DNA of 64,000 bases from Paenibacillus sp. (GTDB lineage Bacteria > Bacillota > Bacilli > Paenibacillales > NBRC-103111), in assembly GCA_031180825.1 (NCBI GenBank), contig JAPSLM010000001.1, positions 496,001 to 560,000 of the forward strand, given 5' to 3'. The translations under genes were made by a program, and so were the position numbers. Below are positions 34,921-42,515 of the stretch, piece by piece. Below the pieces are notes generated by a model, which worked only from the letters and a program-made list of their open reading frames with translations, made no database searches and was not told the origin of the DNA. The number at the start of each line of letters is the position of its first letter. The first letter of the stretch is position 1.

Positions 34921-34965
34921 TTGCTTGTTCGCATTTTGTTCGTATATAATACAAACAAATGTTCT
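34921..34965 (+). promoter_or_regulatory. Promoter with a LexA-like box for the WYL/YolD mini-operon
   Basis: TTGCTT (34921-34926), 18-base spacer, TATAAT (34945-34950). Immediately after the -10 lies CAAACAAATGTTCT (34952-34965), which matches 11 of 14 bases of the Bacillus SOS box CGAACATATGTTCG. The placement is like the second LexA box of the polymerase operon. Confidence 0.5.
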
Positions 34966-34983
34966 CATTTGGAGGCGAAAGCG

Positions 34984-35184
34984 ATGGAAAGATACGTAGG
35001 CCATATCATTGAGATGATTTATTTGGATATCGACAATAAGACCAAGCGGCAAAGAATGGAGGTATTGAAGGTGGAGAACGGTATCGTCAAAGCGTTTTGT
35101 CATCAACGGCAATCGCTGCGGATGATTAAGAGCGAAAATATACTGGCTGTGAAAATGGTTTCCGTTTCGTCAAGAGTATCGTAA
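34984..35184 (+). CDS. Small WYL-like protein
   Basis: A 66-residue protein with the pattern of an isolated WYL-type beta barrel: GHIIEMIYLDIDNKTKRQ, VKAFCHQRQSLRMIKSENI and LAVKMVS. WYL domains bind nucleic acid or nucleotide signals and occur in DNA-damage and defence regulators; a stand-alone short version is unusual. ATG 34984 follows ggaggcg at about eight bases. First gene of a small operon with a winged-helix and a YolD-like protein. Confidence 0.65.
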   Translation: MERYVGHIIEMIYLDIDNKTKRQRMEVLKVENGIVKAFCHQRQSLRMIKSENILAVKMVSVSSRVS

Positions 35185-35238
35185 GCCGGTACTGCTGAAG
35201 AAACAAGGATGGCCGATCCGGCAGATCGGCGAAACTAA

Positions 35239-35322
35239 ATGAAAGTAGAATCAAGCAGCAAGCGGCAGCTAATCGAGCTCGCAGACGTGATCGGGGTGGA
35301 AGTCGTCGATGACAGATATTGA
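35239..35322 (+). CDS. Possible 27-residue ORF
   Basis: A short frame, MKVESSSKRQLIELADVIG followed by VEVVDDRY, which reads like protein and overlaps the next start by 14 bases. There is no good ribosome site. Uncertain. Confidence 0.25.
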   Translation: MKVESSSKRQLIELADVIGVEVVDDRY

Positions 35323-35524
35323 AATGAAAGTGCTTCGAATTTTGTGGAATTTATACAAAACCGCGTGGGTAAGGCCCGATGTCAAAAGAATTTCATGGTT
35401 ATCCGGGCGGACGGTGGAACAGCTGCGAAAAATTGTATTGTGCCTCGTCAAGGATGGTTACGTAGAAGTTCGCAGAGACGAGCTGCGGGTCATCCAAGGC
35501 TTGGAGCGAAGGGGGCAGCGGTAG
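35309..35524 (+). CDS. Small winged-helix-like protein
   Basis: A 71-residue protein, predicted as helix-helix-turn-helix-wing: IEMKVLRILWNLYKTAW, VKRISWLSGRTVEQLRKIV and LCLVKDGYVEVRRDELRVI. This is the pattern of a minimal DNA-binding winged helix (compare the BlaI/MecI type), but I cannot name a family. ggggtgga lies eight bases before the ATG. It lies between the WYL-like and YolD-like genes and may regulate them. Confidence 0.55.
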   Translation: MTDIEMKVLRILWNLYKTAWVRPDVKRISWLSGRTVEQLRKIVLCLVKDGYVEVRRDELRVIQGLERRGQR

Positions 35525-35565
35525 ATGGCAGCGGGTGATAATGAATTGAAAAGGGGGAAGAGGTC

Positions 35566-35835
35566 ATGACAGGCATACCGACGTTAAGCAAGAAACACGC
35601 TCCGCAGCGCCCGGCGAGAGACGAATTTGAATTGGAGGAGCTGGGGAGCCAATTATTCGAGGCTCAAGAAGAGGGGGGCGAGATTTTTTTAACCGTTTGG
35701 GGGCTGGACGAGCAGGTACGGGGACGGATCCTAAGCATGGACCCGCGAACCCGGCTGGTACATATACAGAGTCGCGGCGATACGTTGAAGGTTCCTTATA
35801 TGGATATTATGAAAGTGGAAAGCTCAAGGGATTGA
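35566..35835 (+). CDS. YolD-like family protein
   Basis: An 89-residue protein with the YolD C-terminal beta pattern: EFELEELGSQLFEAQEEGG, IFLTVWGLDEQVRGRI, LVHIQSRGDTLKVPYMDI and MKVESS. YolD proteins are commonly encoded next to SOS-induced Y-family polymerases in Bacillales, and their molecular role is not established. ATG 35566 follows aaaaggggg. The gene is followed by mobile-element remains, so the mini-operon itself may have come in with, or been trapped by, the mobile segment. Confidence 0.7.
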   Translation: MTGIPTLSKKHAPQRPARDEFELEELGSQLFEAQEEGGEIFLTVWGLDEQVRGRILSMDPRTRLVHIQSRGDTLKVPYMDIMKVESSRD

Positions 35836-35893
35836 GCCTTGAGCTCAGGCTGTCAGTTCTTGCAAAAACACATAAGAAAAGCAGAAGATCGCC

Positions 35894-36061
35894 CTATCCG
35901 CCCGGCTTGGCCAGGTGGTTGGAGATCTTCTTGACGTTCTGACAGATGGCGGTCATGAGCGCTTGCTCTAAGACTTTGTTCTTGCCGCGAAACCGGCAAT
36001 AGCGAAGTCCATGGAGCTCTTTGGCATCCGCGAAACTTCGCTCAATCGTTTGGTATTGGGG
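35894..36061 (-). pseudogene. IS1182-type transposase, C-terminal remnant
   Basis: On the minus strand the frame reads [34 protein letters not shown] and [17 protein letters not shown] before a stop. [18 protein letters not shown] is the C-terminal catalytic Glu region of IS1182-family DDE transposases. Only ~55 residues remain; upstream sequence on that strand belongs to another gene, so the element is truncated by deletion or insertion. Confidence 0.8.
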
Positions 36062-36063
36062 GG

Positions 36064-36348
36064 GTGATCGGCGTTCATTATACCAGCGAACAAAGGTATG
36101 GGACCCTTCCTGGATTGAGACAGCTCATAACCAAGCCGGCCGGTCCAGATCGGGAGCTGACCGAAGACGAGCGGTTCAAGCTTAACGATGCGATGAGCAA
36201 TCTGTCCGAACGGGAACGGCAATGCTTTGTACTGCATGTCGCCTTCCGGTTCTCAATGAGGCAGATTGCAGAGGAACTGGATTTGAAGAAGAGGATCGTT
36301 CAGACGAACATCGAGCGGGCCAAGCAGAAGATTGAAGAAAATAATTGA
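36064..36348 (+). pseudogene. Truncated phage-type sigma factor (region 4 part)
   Basis: A 94-codon frame from GTG 36064. The end is a sigma region-4 helix-turn-helix (LSERERQCFVLHVAFRF, SMRQIAEELDLKKRIVQTNI, ERAKQKIEENN) as in late-gene sigma/ArpU-like regulators of Bacillales prophages. The N-terminal half expected for that group is missing, and the start directly abuts the transposase remnant, so the gene is probably a fragment. A terminator follows it, as expected for the true 3' end. Confidence 0.6.
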
Positions 36349-36385
36349 GCAGCCTATTCCTCTTTGTGGGGGAGGCTGTTTTTTT
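36349..36385 (+). terminator. Terminator after the truncated sigma gene
   Basis: CAGCCTATTCCTC pairs with GGGGAGGCTG, followed by seven T. Confidence 0.8.
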
Positions 36386-36980
36386 GTAGTCGACCGCCAC
36401 TATATAGCGAGAATAAAAAAATGAAGCCCGGGGATGCTTTCCCACAAGGCCTAGGTCAATTGTAAATATATTTTGGTAGAATGAAACAATATTTTGGAAG
36501 AAAAACCTTCCTTATGTTTCAGGCGGTAACTATTAAACTATAAATCGAATATCATTTTTAGTGGAACGAAAAACAAAAATATGATAATATTGCCATAATA
36601 AGAAATTGTAAATGTTTATAAGGATTCTGATATGAACCTTGCCCAATAACTGGCTACTCCTATTCCTCCCCAAATGCAGTTCATCAAAATACCTAATATG
36701 CCGGGGTAAAGGCAATTAGGGAACTGCTTCTCCTAAATCGTGACTTCGGCGATTAAGGATAGGATCGAAGGCGCCGATCGCTCGCGTCAATAAGTAGCGG
36801 TGATTGACCAGCACCCTAATGCGCATGGGGTGCTTATTTATTTGTGGTCGACAATTTTTGCACCAGATAAGGCCGTTTTTCTGCGAAATAATCAAAAAAC
36901 GTCACTCAAGAAAGTTAAATAATGTATTATATTTAGGGTTTTCCTTCTCGACATTATGAGTAGGAGGAGTAGTGATTGTT
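36386..36980 (+). other. AT-rich stretch within the decayed mobile segment
   Basis: No supported gene; an antisense 60-codon frame at 36533-36715 has no ribosome site. Small stems are present: GGAAG-AAAAAC-CTTCC (about 36493-36508) and AGCACCC/GGGTGCT followed by TATTTATTT (36810-36843), the latter probably a terminator. The composition is far more AT-rich than the flanking core genes. Confidence 0.4.
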
Positions 36981-37405
36981 ATGAAAAAAACACTCATAGC
37001 AACTCGGCACTACGGCGACTCTACTGGCAAGCGTAATGGCTCCAACAGCAAGTTTTGCATCAAATTATTTTTCTGAGAGCGAGAGAAATGATAGTTATTC
37101 TGCAGCAAATTTCATCCCTGCGATGCCGTTTTCAATTTTCGGTGAAAGAAACGATAGAAATGGAAAAGATGATGAAGACTATTTCGAATTCAAGGCTCCA
37201 TCTTCAGGAAGATACGCATTTTTGTTACAGGTAAGATCTGCGACGGATCAAGACCTTTATCTTTATGATAGTAAAAACTAATAATGAAGGCGAAACCGAC
37301 TACTTTGAAGGATATCTTCAAAAAGATGAAACTTATTATGTTAGAGTTAGGCATGTTTCCGGTGATGAAGACTATACACTAGAAGTTTATAAACTTGGGA
37401 ATTAA
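36981..37405 (+). pseudogene. Frameshifted secreted PPC-domain protein
   Basis: Three pieces in different frames join into one protein. A signal peptide start MKKTLIAT (ATG 36981, behind gtaggaggag) continues after a one-base shift as GTTATLLASVMAPTASFA, then SNYFSESERNDSYSAANF and DDEDYFEFKAPSSGRYAF. A second shift near 37270 leads to NNEGETDYFEGYLQKDE, TYYVRVRHVSGDEDYTLEVY and a stop. The DYFEF...GRY...TYYVRV pattern is that of the pre-peptidase C-terminal domain. A terminator at 37411 follows, so the gene was once whole. Two separate shifts argue for real decay. Confidence 0.75.
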
Positions 37406-37410
37406 CATCT

Positions 37411-37436
37411 AAGCACCCCTCTCGTGGGTGCTTTTT
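37411..37436 (+). terminator. Terminator of the PPC-domain pseudogene
   Basis: AAGCACCC-CTCTCGT-GGGTGCTT followed by TTTTC. Confidence 0.85.
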
Positions 37437-37478
37437 CCTTTGTTTTAAAAAAAACCACCTCAACGGAACGGGGGATAG

Positions 37479-38414
37479 ATGGATATCAGGACGATACCGA
37501 TAGAACTGATCAACCCTGCCGCATACAACCCGCGGATTGATCTGCAGCCGGGTGATCCAGCATATGAAAAACTGAAGCGATCGATTGAAGAGTTCGGCTA
37601 TGTTGACCCGATCATCTGGAATGAACGGACCGGGAATATGGTCGTCGGCCACCAGCGGTATAAAATCCTTGTGAACGAGCAATGCCGAACGGAGATTGAG
37701 GTGTCCGTGATCGATATGGACCCGGAACAGTCGTTGATTGACCGGTTTGGTATCCCGCCGTTATCGGTGTTTGATGCACGACAAGGATACTGGCAAGACC
37801 GCAAAAGGGCGTGGCTGTCTCTCGGTATTAACAGCGAGGTAGGAGCGGAAGCACACTACTTTATAATTTGAAACTCAGTCGGATTTCACGCGGACAGCCA
37901 CGGAGCAAAGCGGCGACGGGACGAGCATTTTTTGATCCTGTGCTTTGTGAAATTGTGTATCGGTGGTTTTGTCCGAAGGGAGGCCAAATACCGGACCCTT
38001 TTGCGGGAGGTTCGGATAGGGGGAGTGTCGCTTCATATCTTGGATATGAATATACTGGCATCGATCTTAGGCTAGAACAGGTTGAGGCCAACAGGCGGCA
38101 AGCGGACAAGATGTTTTTAAATCGCGTATTGAAATCAGTGCCTACATGGATACAGGGGGATTTAACGGAAATAGAAAGATTGGCCGGGCATGTTCGGGCT
38201 GATCTTCTTGTTAGTTGCCCGCCATATGCTGATTTGGAGGTATATTCTGACAACCCTGCTGATATCAAATATGGACTACAATGATTTTCTCGCTGCTATC
38301 GGAAAATTATTGCCGGTGCCCGCTGCGCAGCTAAATGAAAACCGTTTTGCTTGTTTCGTTGTTGGGACATACGGGAAATCTGTGAAGTGTGCACGACGCA
38401 TTTCCATACATTGA
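37479..38414 (+). pseudogene. Frameshifted phage ParB-like/DNA methyltransferase fusion
   Basis: The first frame (37479-37871) is a ParB-type nuclease domain, IELINPAAYNPRIDLQPG and VVGHQRYKIL. A frame change near 37850 leads to GRAFFDPVLCEIVYRWFCP, DPFAGGSDRGSVASYLGYE (SAM-binding motif) and LLVSCPPYADLEVYSDNP (catalytic SCPPY motif). A second change near 38265 gives MDYNDFLAAIGKLL and ENRFACFVVG, then a stop. The order ParB domain plus methylase is typical of prophage DNA methyltransferases. At least two frameshifts, and likely short deletions, make it non-functional. Confidence 0.8.
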
Positions 38415-38634
38415 AACAGCAGCTGACCGCTATTTTAGTATTGACGGCGTTTAGTGAACTTATATAGAACATTTATTTGCGGAAATTGCATATCGTAATG
38501 GATTTGGGTATAAGGGCTTGACATGGAAAAGAAATTTTCTGTGGTAATTCGCTCCCAATTCGCTCCCAAAAAGATAAAAGAGGTTATGGGGTCCTCGTAA
38601 AAATCCTTGTAAATAAAGGGTTTTGAATAAAATC
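38415..38634 (+). other. End of the mobile segment with a tandem 11-base repeat
   Basis: No gene supported. AATTCGCTCCC occurs twice, exactly adjacent (38546-38556 and 38557-38567). It could be a slippage duplication or part of an old attachment site. A TTGACA-like hexamer (ggcttgacat, near 38518) is present but without a convincing -10. Confidence 0.4.
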
Positions 38635-38662
38635 GGGGCCCGTCTCACGACGAGCCCCTTTC
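38635..38662 (+). terminator. Terminator-like hairpin before rsmD
   Basis: GGGGC-C-CGT pairs with ACG-A-GCCCC, followed by only three T. It separates the mobile segment from the rsmD block. Confidence 0.5.
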
Positions 38663-38675
38663 ATGGGAGAGGAGA

Positions 38676-38743
38676 AACCGGACGAAGAGCTTATGGGGAA
38701 CGTAAGCCTTCTCCGCGGTTGTCTACGACATTTTCGGATGTCG
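38676..38743 (+). ncRNA. Structured leader before rsmD (possible ylbH-leader-like RNA)
   Basis: A long imperfect stem (AACCG..GAAG..CTTATG paired with CGTAAG..CTTC..CGGTT, 38676-38720) is followed by a perfect hairpin CGACAT-TTTCGG-ATGTCG (38726-38743), ~130 bases before rsmD. Bacillus has a known structured leader before the same gene (ylbH). I cannot confirm that the two share a consensus. Confidence 0.4.
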
Positions 38744-38873
38744 ATGATATAAGGATGATCCTTTTTGCGGAAAGATATACATCCCTGACAATATTTTTTT
38801 GGATTTTTTGTGCAAAAGATTGCGTTTATGATACGATATCAATATTAAGTTGGCGGAAAGAAGGCTATACAGC

Positions 38874-39443
38874 ATGAGAGTTATATCGGGAAGTGCCAAG
38901 GGGAGGCCGCTGAAGGCGGTACCGGGCATGGGGACCCGGCCCACGACGGACAAAGTGAAGGAAGCGGTATTCAGCATGATCGGCCCTTATTTCGACGGCG
39001 GTCAAGTGCTGGATTTGTTTGCAGGGACGGGCGGTCTCAGTATCGAAGCGTTGAGCCGGGGGATGGATCGCGCCGTGCTCACGGATGTGGACAAAAAAGC
39101 CGTCGACACGATTCGCCACAATCTTCAGGCGACCGGGTTGACGGAGCGGGCCGAAGTGTACCGCAATGATGCAATGCGTGCGCTCAAAGCGCTTTCCAAG
39201 CGGGAAGCGCGTTTTGATCTGGTGTTTTTGGACCCGCCGTACAGGCTGAAAATCATCGAACCGCTGCTGGAGGAGCTGCAGCAGGGCGGGTTGCTGGCGG
39301 ACGGAGCGCGGATCGTCGTCGAGCATGATGCGGAGGACCGGCATGAAGGGGACGTCGGGAAGCTCGAATGGCTCCGGCGGGCCGTATACGGGGATACGGC
39401 CGTTACGATTTACCGTACCCGCTCCGAGGGTAAAGGTTTTTAA
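38874..39443 (+). CDS. rsmD: 16S rRNA (guanine-966-N2) methyltransferase RsmD
   Basis: Methylates G966 of 16S rRNA. A 189-residue Rossmann methyltransferase with the opening MRVISGSAKGRPLKAVPG, the SAM site DLFAGTGGLSIEALSRG and the catalytic VFLDPPY. ATG 38874 matches the usual start and follows aaagaagg at ten bases. It begins the conserved rsmD-coaD-ylbJ-ylbL-ylbM-yceD-rpmF block. Confidence 0.95.
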   Translation: MRVISGSAKGRPLKAVPGMGTRPTTDKVKEAVFSMIGPYFDGGQVLDLFAGTGGLSIEALSRGMDRAVLTDVDKKAVDTIRHNLQATGLTERAEVYRNDAMRALKALSKREARFDLVFLDPPYRLKIIEPLLEELQQGGLLADGARIVVEHDAEDRHEGDVGKLEWLRRAVYGDTAVTIYRTRSEGKGF

Positions 39444-39455
39444 ACTCGACTTTAA

Positions 39456-39998
<543 letters not shown>

Positions 39999-40012
39999 CC
40001 CGGAACGGACGC

Positions 40013-41281
40013 TTACCGCTGTTGACGGCGGCGCTGGAAGAGAAAAGCGGCAAATACCGAAAGCACGAGCAGGACAAGCAGCATCATGCCGAACTGCAGC
40101 ATCATCGGGCTGACCAAAGGCCATAGGCTGTCGCGTTCTAGAGACCAGCCGCTGCGAACCGCGGTATAATCCGCAAGGACGGGCTGCTCTCCGCCTAGCG
40201 AATCGGTGAGCGGCTTCCAAGCCAAGCAGGTAATCGCAAAAGCGATTCCGCCATGCTCAAGCCGGGAGCGCAGAAAGCGCAGGTAGCGCAAGTCGGAAGC
40301 GGCAGTCAAGCTTTTGACCTGCGCGTGGGTGGACAAGCCTCCCCACGAGAGCAGCAAACTGAGCAGCGCGTACGGCAGCGCCGACGAAGCCGATTCCATA
40401 GATTGCGATAAGGCATACGCTCCGAGATGCGGTTCGAAGAGGCCGGCCAGCAGCGCTTGGACAAGCGTCAGAGCGTTATCGCGGTTAAGGCCGAGAGCGG
40501 AGGCAAGGGAAGCGAGAACGGAGACGAGTCCGGAGAGCGAGACGGCATGGAGCAGCACGGAAAACATCATCATGCACCCGCCGATCAGAAAAAGCTGCTG
40601 AACGCTTGAAGTCACCGAATCGCCCAGCAGCTTCCCGAACGTCCGGCCGTCACGCGTCCGGGCGTCTTGAAGTGCGTCGAAGCTCCGGCCGAGCCGCCCT
40701 GCACCTCCCTTGTCTCGCGTTTGCTTTCCCGGCAATGGATGAGGTCCGGGGGCGCTGCGGAATCGGTGGAGCAGGGTCAGGAGCAGCGTAGAAGCATAAT
40801 GGATGACCGCAAGCGCAAGTCCGGCGGTCGCGCTTTGCAGGAAACCGACGCCAACCACGCTCACGAGGAATACCGGGCTCAGCAGATGGGAGGCGGAGAG
40901 AAGACGCTCTCCTTCGTCACGGGTCAGCGTGCCGTCCTTACGAAGCTGGCCTACGGCGGCGGCACCGGCCGGCATGCCGGCCGTGAAGCCGAGCGCCACG
41001 ATCCAGCCGGCGACTCCCGGGAGCTTGAACAAAAGGCGCAGCAGCGGCTCGAGCAGTACGCCAAGTCCGTGAAGCACGCCCATTCCGCGCAGCAGCTCGG
41101 TTACGATCAGAAAGGGCAGCAGGGCCGGGAAGACCAATTTCCACCAGAGCTGCAGCCCCTGGAGGGAGGAGCGAAACGCTTCTTCGGGAAACGCGATGAT
41201 GCTGACGACGAGAGCAAGCGCCGCGGCGCCGAGCAGCAGCGTCGTAAACCGCGGGGAGAAAAGTACTTGTAACCGTTGCAT
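40013..41281 (-). CDS. ylbJ: Sporulation integral membrane protein YlbJ
   Basis: A ~422-residue protein with about eight membrane helices. It contains Gate-domain-like pieces (LVFPALLPFLIVTELLRGMG, LGFTAGMPAGAAAVGQL and LSPVFLVSVVGVGFL) and, after a basic loop, LFLIGGCMMMFSVLL. YlbJ is made in the mother cell under SigE and helps spore cortex formation in Bacillus. ATG 41281 is chosen as the first good start after GGAG; the open frame upstream has poor coding content. It lies between coaD and ylbL on the opposite strand, an orientation common in this group. Confidence 0.9.
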   Translation of the reverse strand: MQRLQVLFSPRFTTLLLGAAALALVVSIIAFPEEAFRSSLQGLQLWWKLVFPALLPFLIVTELLRGMGVLHGLGVLLEPLLRLLFKLPGVAGWIVALGFTAGMPAGAAAVGQLRKDGTLTRDEGERLLSASHLLSPVFLVSVVGVGFLQSATAGLALAVIHYASTLLLTLLHRFRSAPGPHPLPGKQTRDKGGAGRLGRSFDALQDARTRDGRTFGKLLGDSVTSSVQQLFLIGGCMMMFSVLLHAVSLSGLVSVLASLASALGLNRDNALTLVQALLAGLFEPHLGAYALSQSMESASSALPYALLSLLLSWGGLSTHAQVKSLTAASDLRYLRFLRSRLEHGGIAFAITCLAWKPLTDSLGGEQPVLADYTAVRSGWSLERDSLWPLVSPMMLQFGMMLLVLLVLSVFAAFLFQRRRQQR

Positions 41282-41424
41282 CCGAATCACCACTCCAGCT
41301 TGGGTTAGTGGTACATGTTTACGCTTTGTCCGCATGGAATAGACCTGGCAGGTGTACGCTATTATTAGAGATAAAACATTTGCGAACGGCCGGGGGGATA
41401 GCGCCAATGGGAGAGGCTCGACAC

Positions 41425-42510
41425 ATGAAACGCGCGTCACGCGTCGTTTTTTCCGTTTTTATAGCGATCGCGCTCTTGTATATTGTTTATTTTATGCCTT
41501 TGCCGCTTTATATTTTTAAACCGGGGACGGCCGAGGACATACATCCGATGGTTCACGTCAAGCAGGCTTCGGAGGAAAAAGGGAAGTTTATGCTGACTAC
41601 GGTGCAGGTAGCGGACGGAACCGTATTCGGCTATTTAATGTCCTTCGTCCGGCCTTACGAAGAGCTGCGCCTGAAGCGGGAGCTGCTCCGCAATAACGAG
41701 ACCGAGGCGGAATATTCGCGGCGTCAGGAAGTGGTTATGCTCACCTCGCAGGCGGATGCGATCCAGGCGGTGTATAACCGGCTGAACATTCCTTACCATA
41801 TCAGCAAGGACGGCGTCGTCATCCAGCAGGTGTATCCGAATGTTCCGGCGCATGACGTGCTTCAGGCGGGCGATACGATCGTAAAAATCGGCGACAAACC
41901 GATTCAAACGATGGAAGAGGTGCGGGGCGGCGTCCAAGGCAAAAAAGCGGGGGAGACCGTCTCGGTCAGCTACAAGCGTAAAGACGTAATCCGGACGAAG
42001 GAAATTGCTTTGGCCGCATTGCCTGCCGACCCGAGCGCACAGCCGGCAGACGCCGCGTCCGCAGCTTCGCGGGTCGGGCTCGGAGTTGTATTGGCGGAAT
42101 TGCACAGTGTGAAAGCCGAGTCGGAGGATCAGCGAGTAACCATTGAAGCCGGAGCCATTGGGGGACCGTCGGCGGGCTTGATGTTTTCGCTGGAAATCTA
42201 TAACCGGCTGACGCCCGGTGACATTACAAAAGGCTACAAAGTAGCGGGAACCGGGGAGATCGATCCGAACGGACGAGTAGGCGTCATCGGGGGGATTCAG
42301 CATAAAATCGTGGCGGCCGACCGGGCGGGAGCCGAAATCTTTTTCAGCCCGGCAGACTATAAGGCTCCGAACGGACAGATAATCCCCAATTATTCGGATG
42401 CGAAGAAGCGTGCCGAACAGCTGGGGACCAAAATGAAAGTCGTTCCGGTCGCCACGATGGACGAGGCTTTGGACTATTTGGCGAAGCTGCCGGCGAAAAC
42501 GGGGAGCTAG
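41425..42510 (+). CDS. PDZ-domain Lon-type membrane serine protease (YlbL/SepM)
   Basis: A 361-residue protease anchored by one N-terminal helix (VVFSVFIAIALLYIVYF), with a PDZ domain (about residues 125-190, DGVVIQQVYPNVPAHDVL) and a C-terminal Lon-like catalytic domain. The nucleophile is in GGPSAGLMF (Ser) and the Lys in KIVAADRAGA. SepM trims a competence pheromone in streptococci; in Bacillus, YlbL takes part in recovery from DNA-damage arrest by degrading a checkpoint inhibitor. ATG 41425 follows gggagagg at eight bases; ATG 41407 behind gggggat is a real alternative. Confidence 0.9.
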   Translation: MKRASRVVFSVFIAIALLYIVYFMPLPLYIFKPGTAEDIHPMVHVKQASEEKGKFMLTTVQVADGTVFGYLMSFVRPYEELRLKRELLRNNETEAEYSRRQEVVMLTSQADAIQAVYNRLNIPYHISKDGVVIQQVYPNVPAHDVLQAGDTIVKIGDKPIQTMEEVRGGVQGKKAGETVSVSYKRKDVIRTKEIALAALPADPSAQPADAASAASRVGLGVVLAELHSVKAESEDQRVTIEAGAIGGPSAGLMFSLEIYNRLTPGDITKGYKVAGTGEIDPNGRVGVIGGIQHKIVAADRAGAEIFFSPADYKAPNGQIIPNYSDAKKRAEQLGTKMKVVPVATMDEALDYLAKLPAKTGS

Positions 42511-42515
42511 GAATA

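Noticed and set aside
34922-34950. TTGTTC-N14-TATAAT as the promoter of the WYL-like gene
   Set aside because: The 14-base spacer is too short; TTGCTT with 18 bases is better.
36533-36715. 60-codon minus-strand frame in the AT-rich stretch
   Set aside because: No ribosome site and no recognisable protein features.
38460-38648. Antisense 62-codon frame near the tandem repeat, considered as a tyrosine-recombinase end
   Set aside because: No recombinase motif (Arg-His-Arg-Tyr) is present and the frame is too short.
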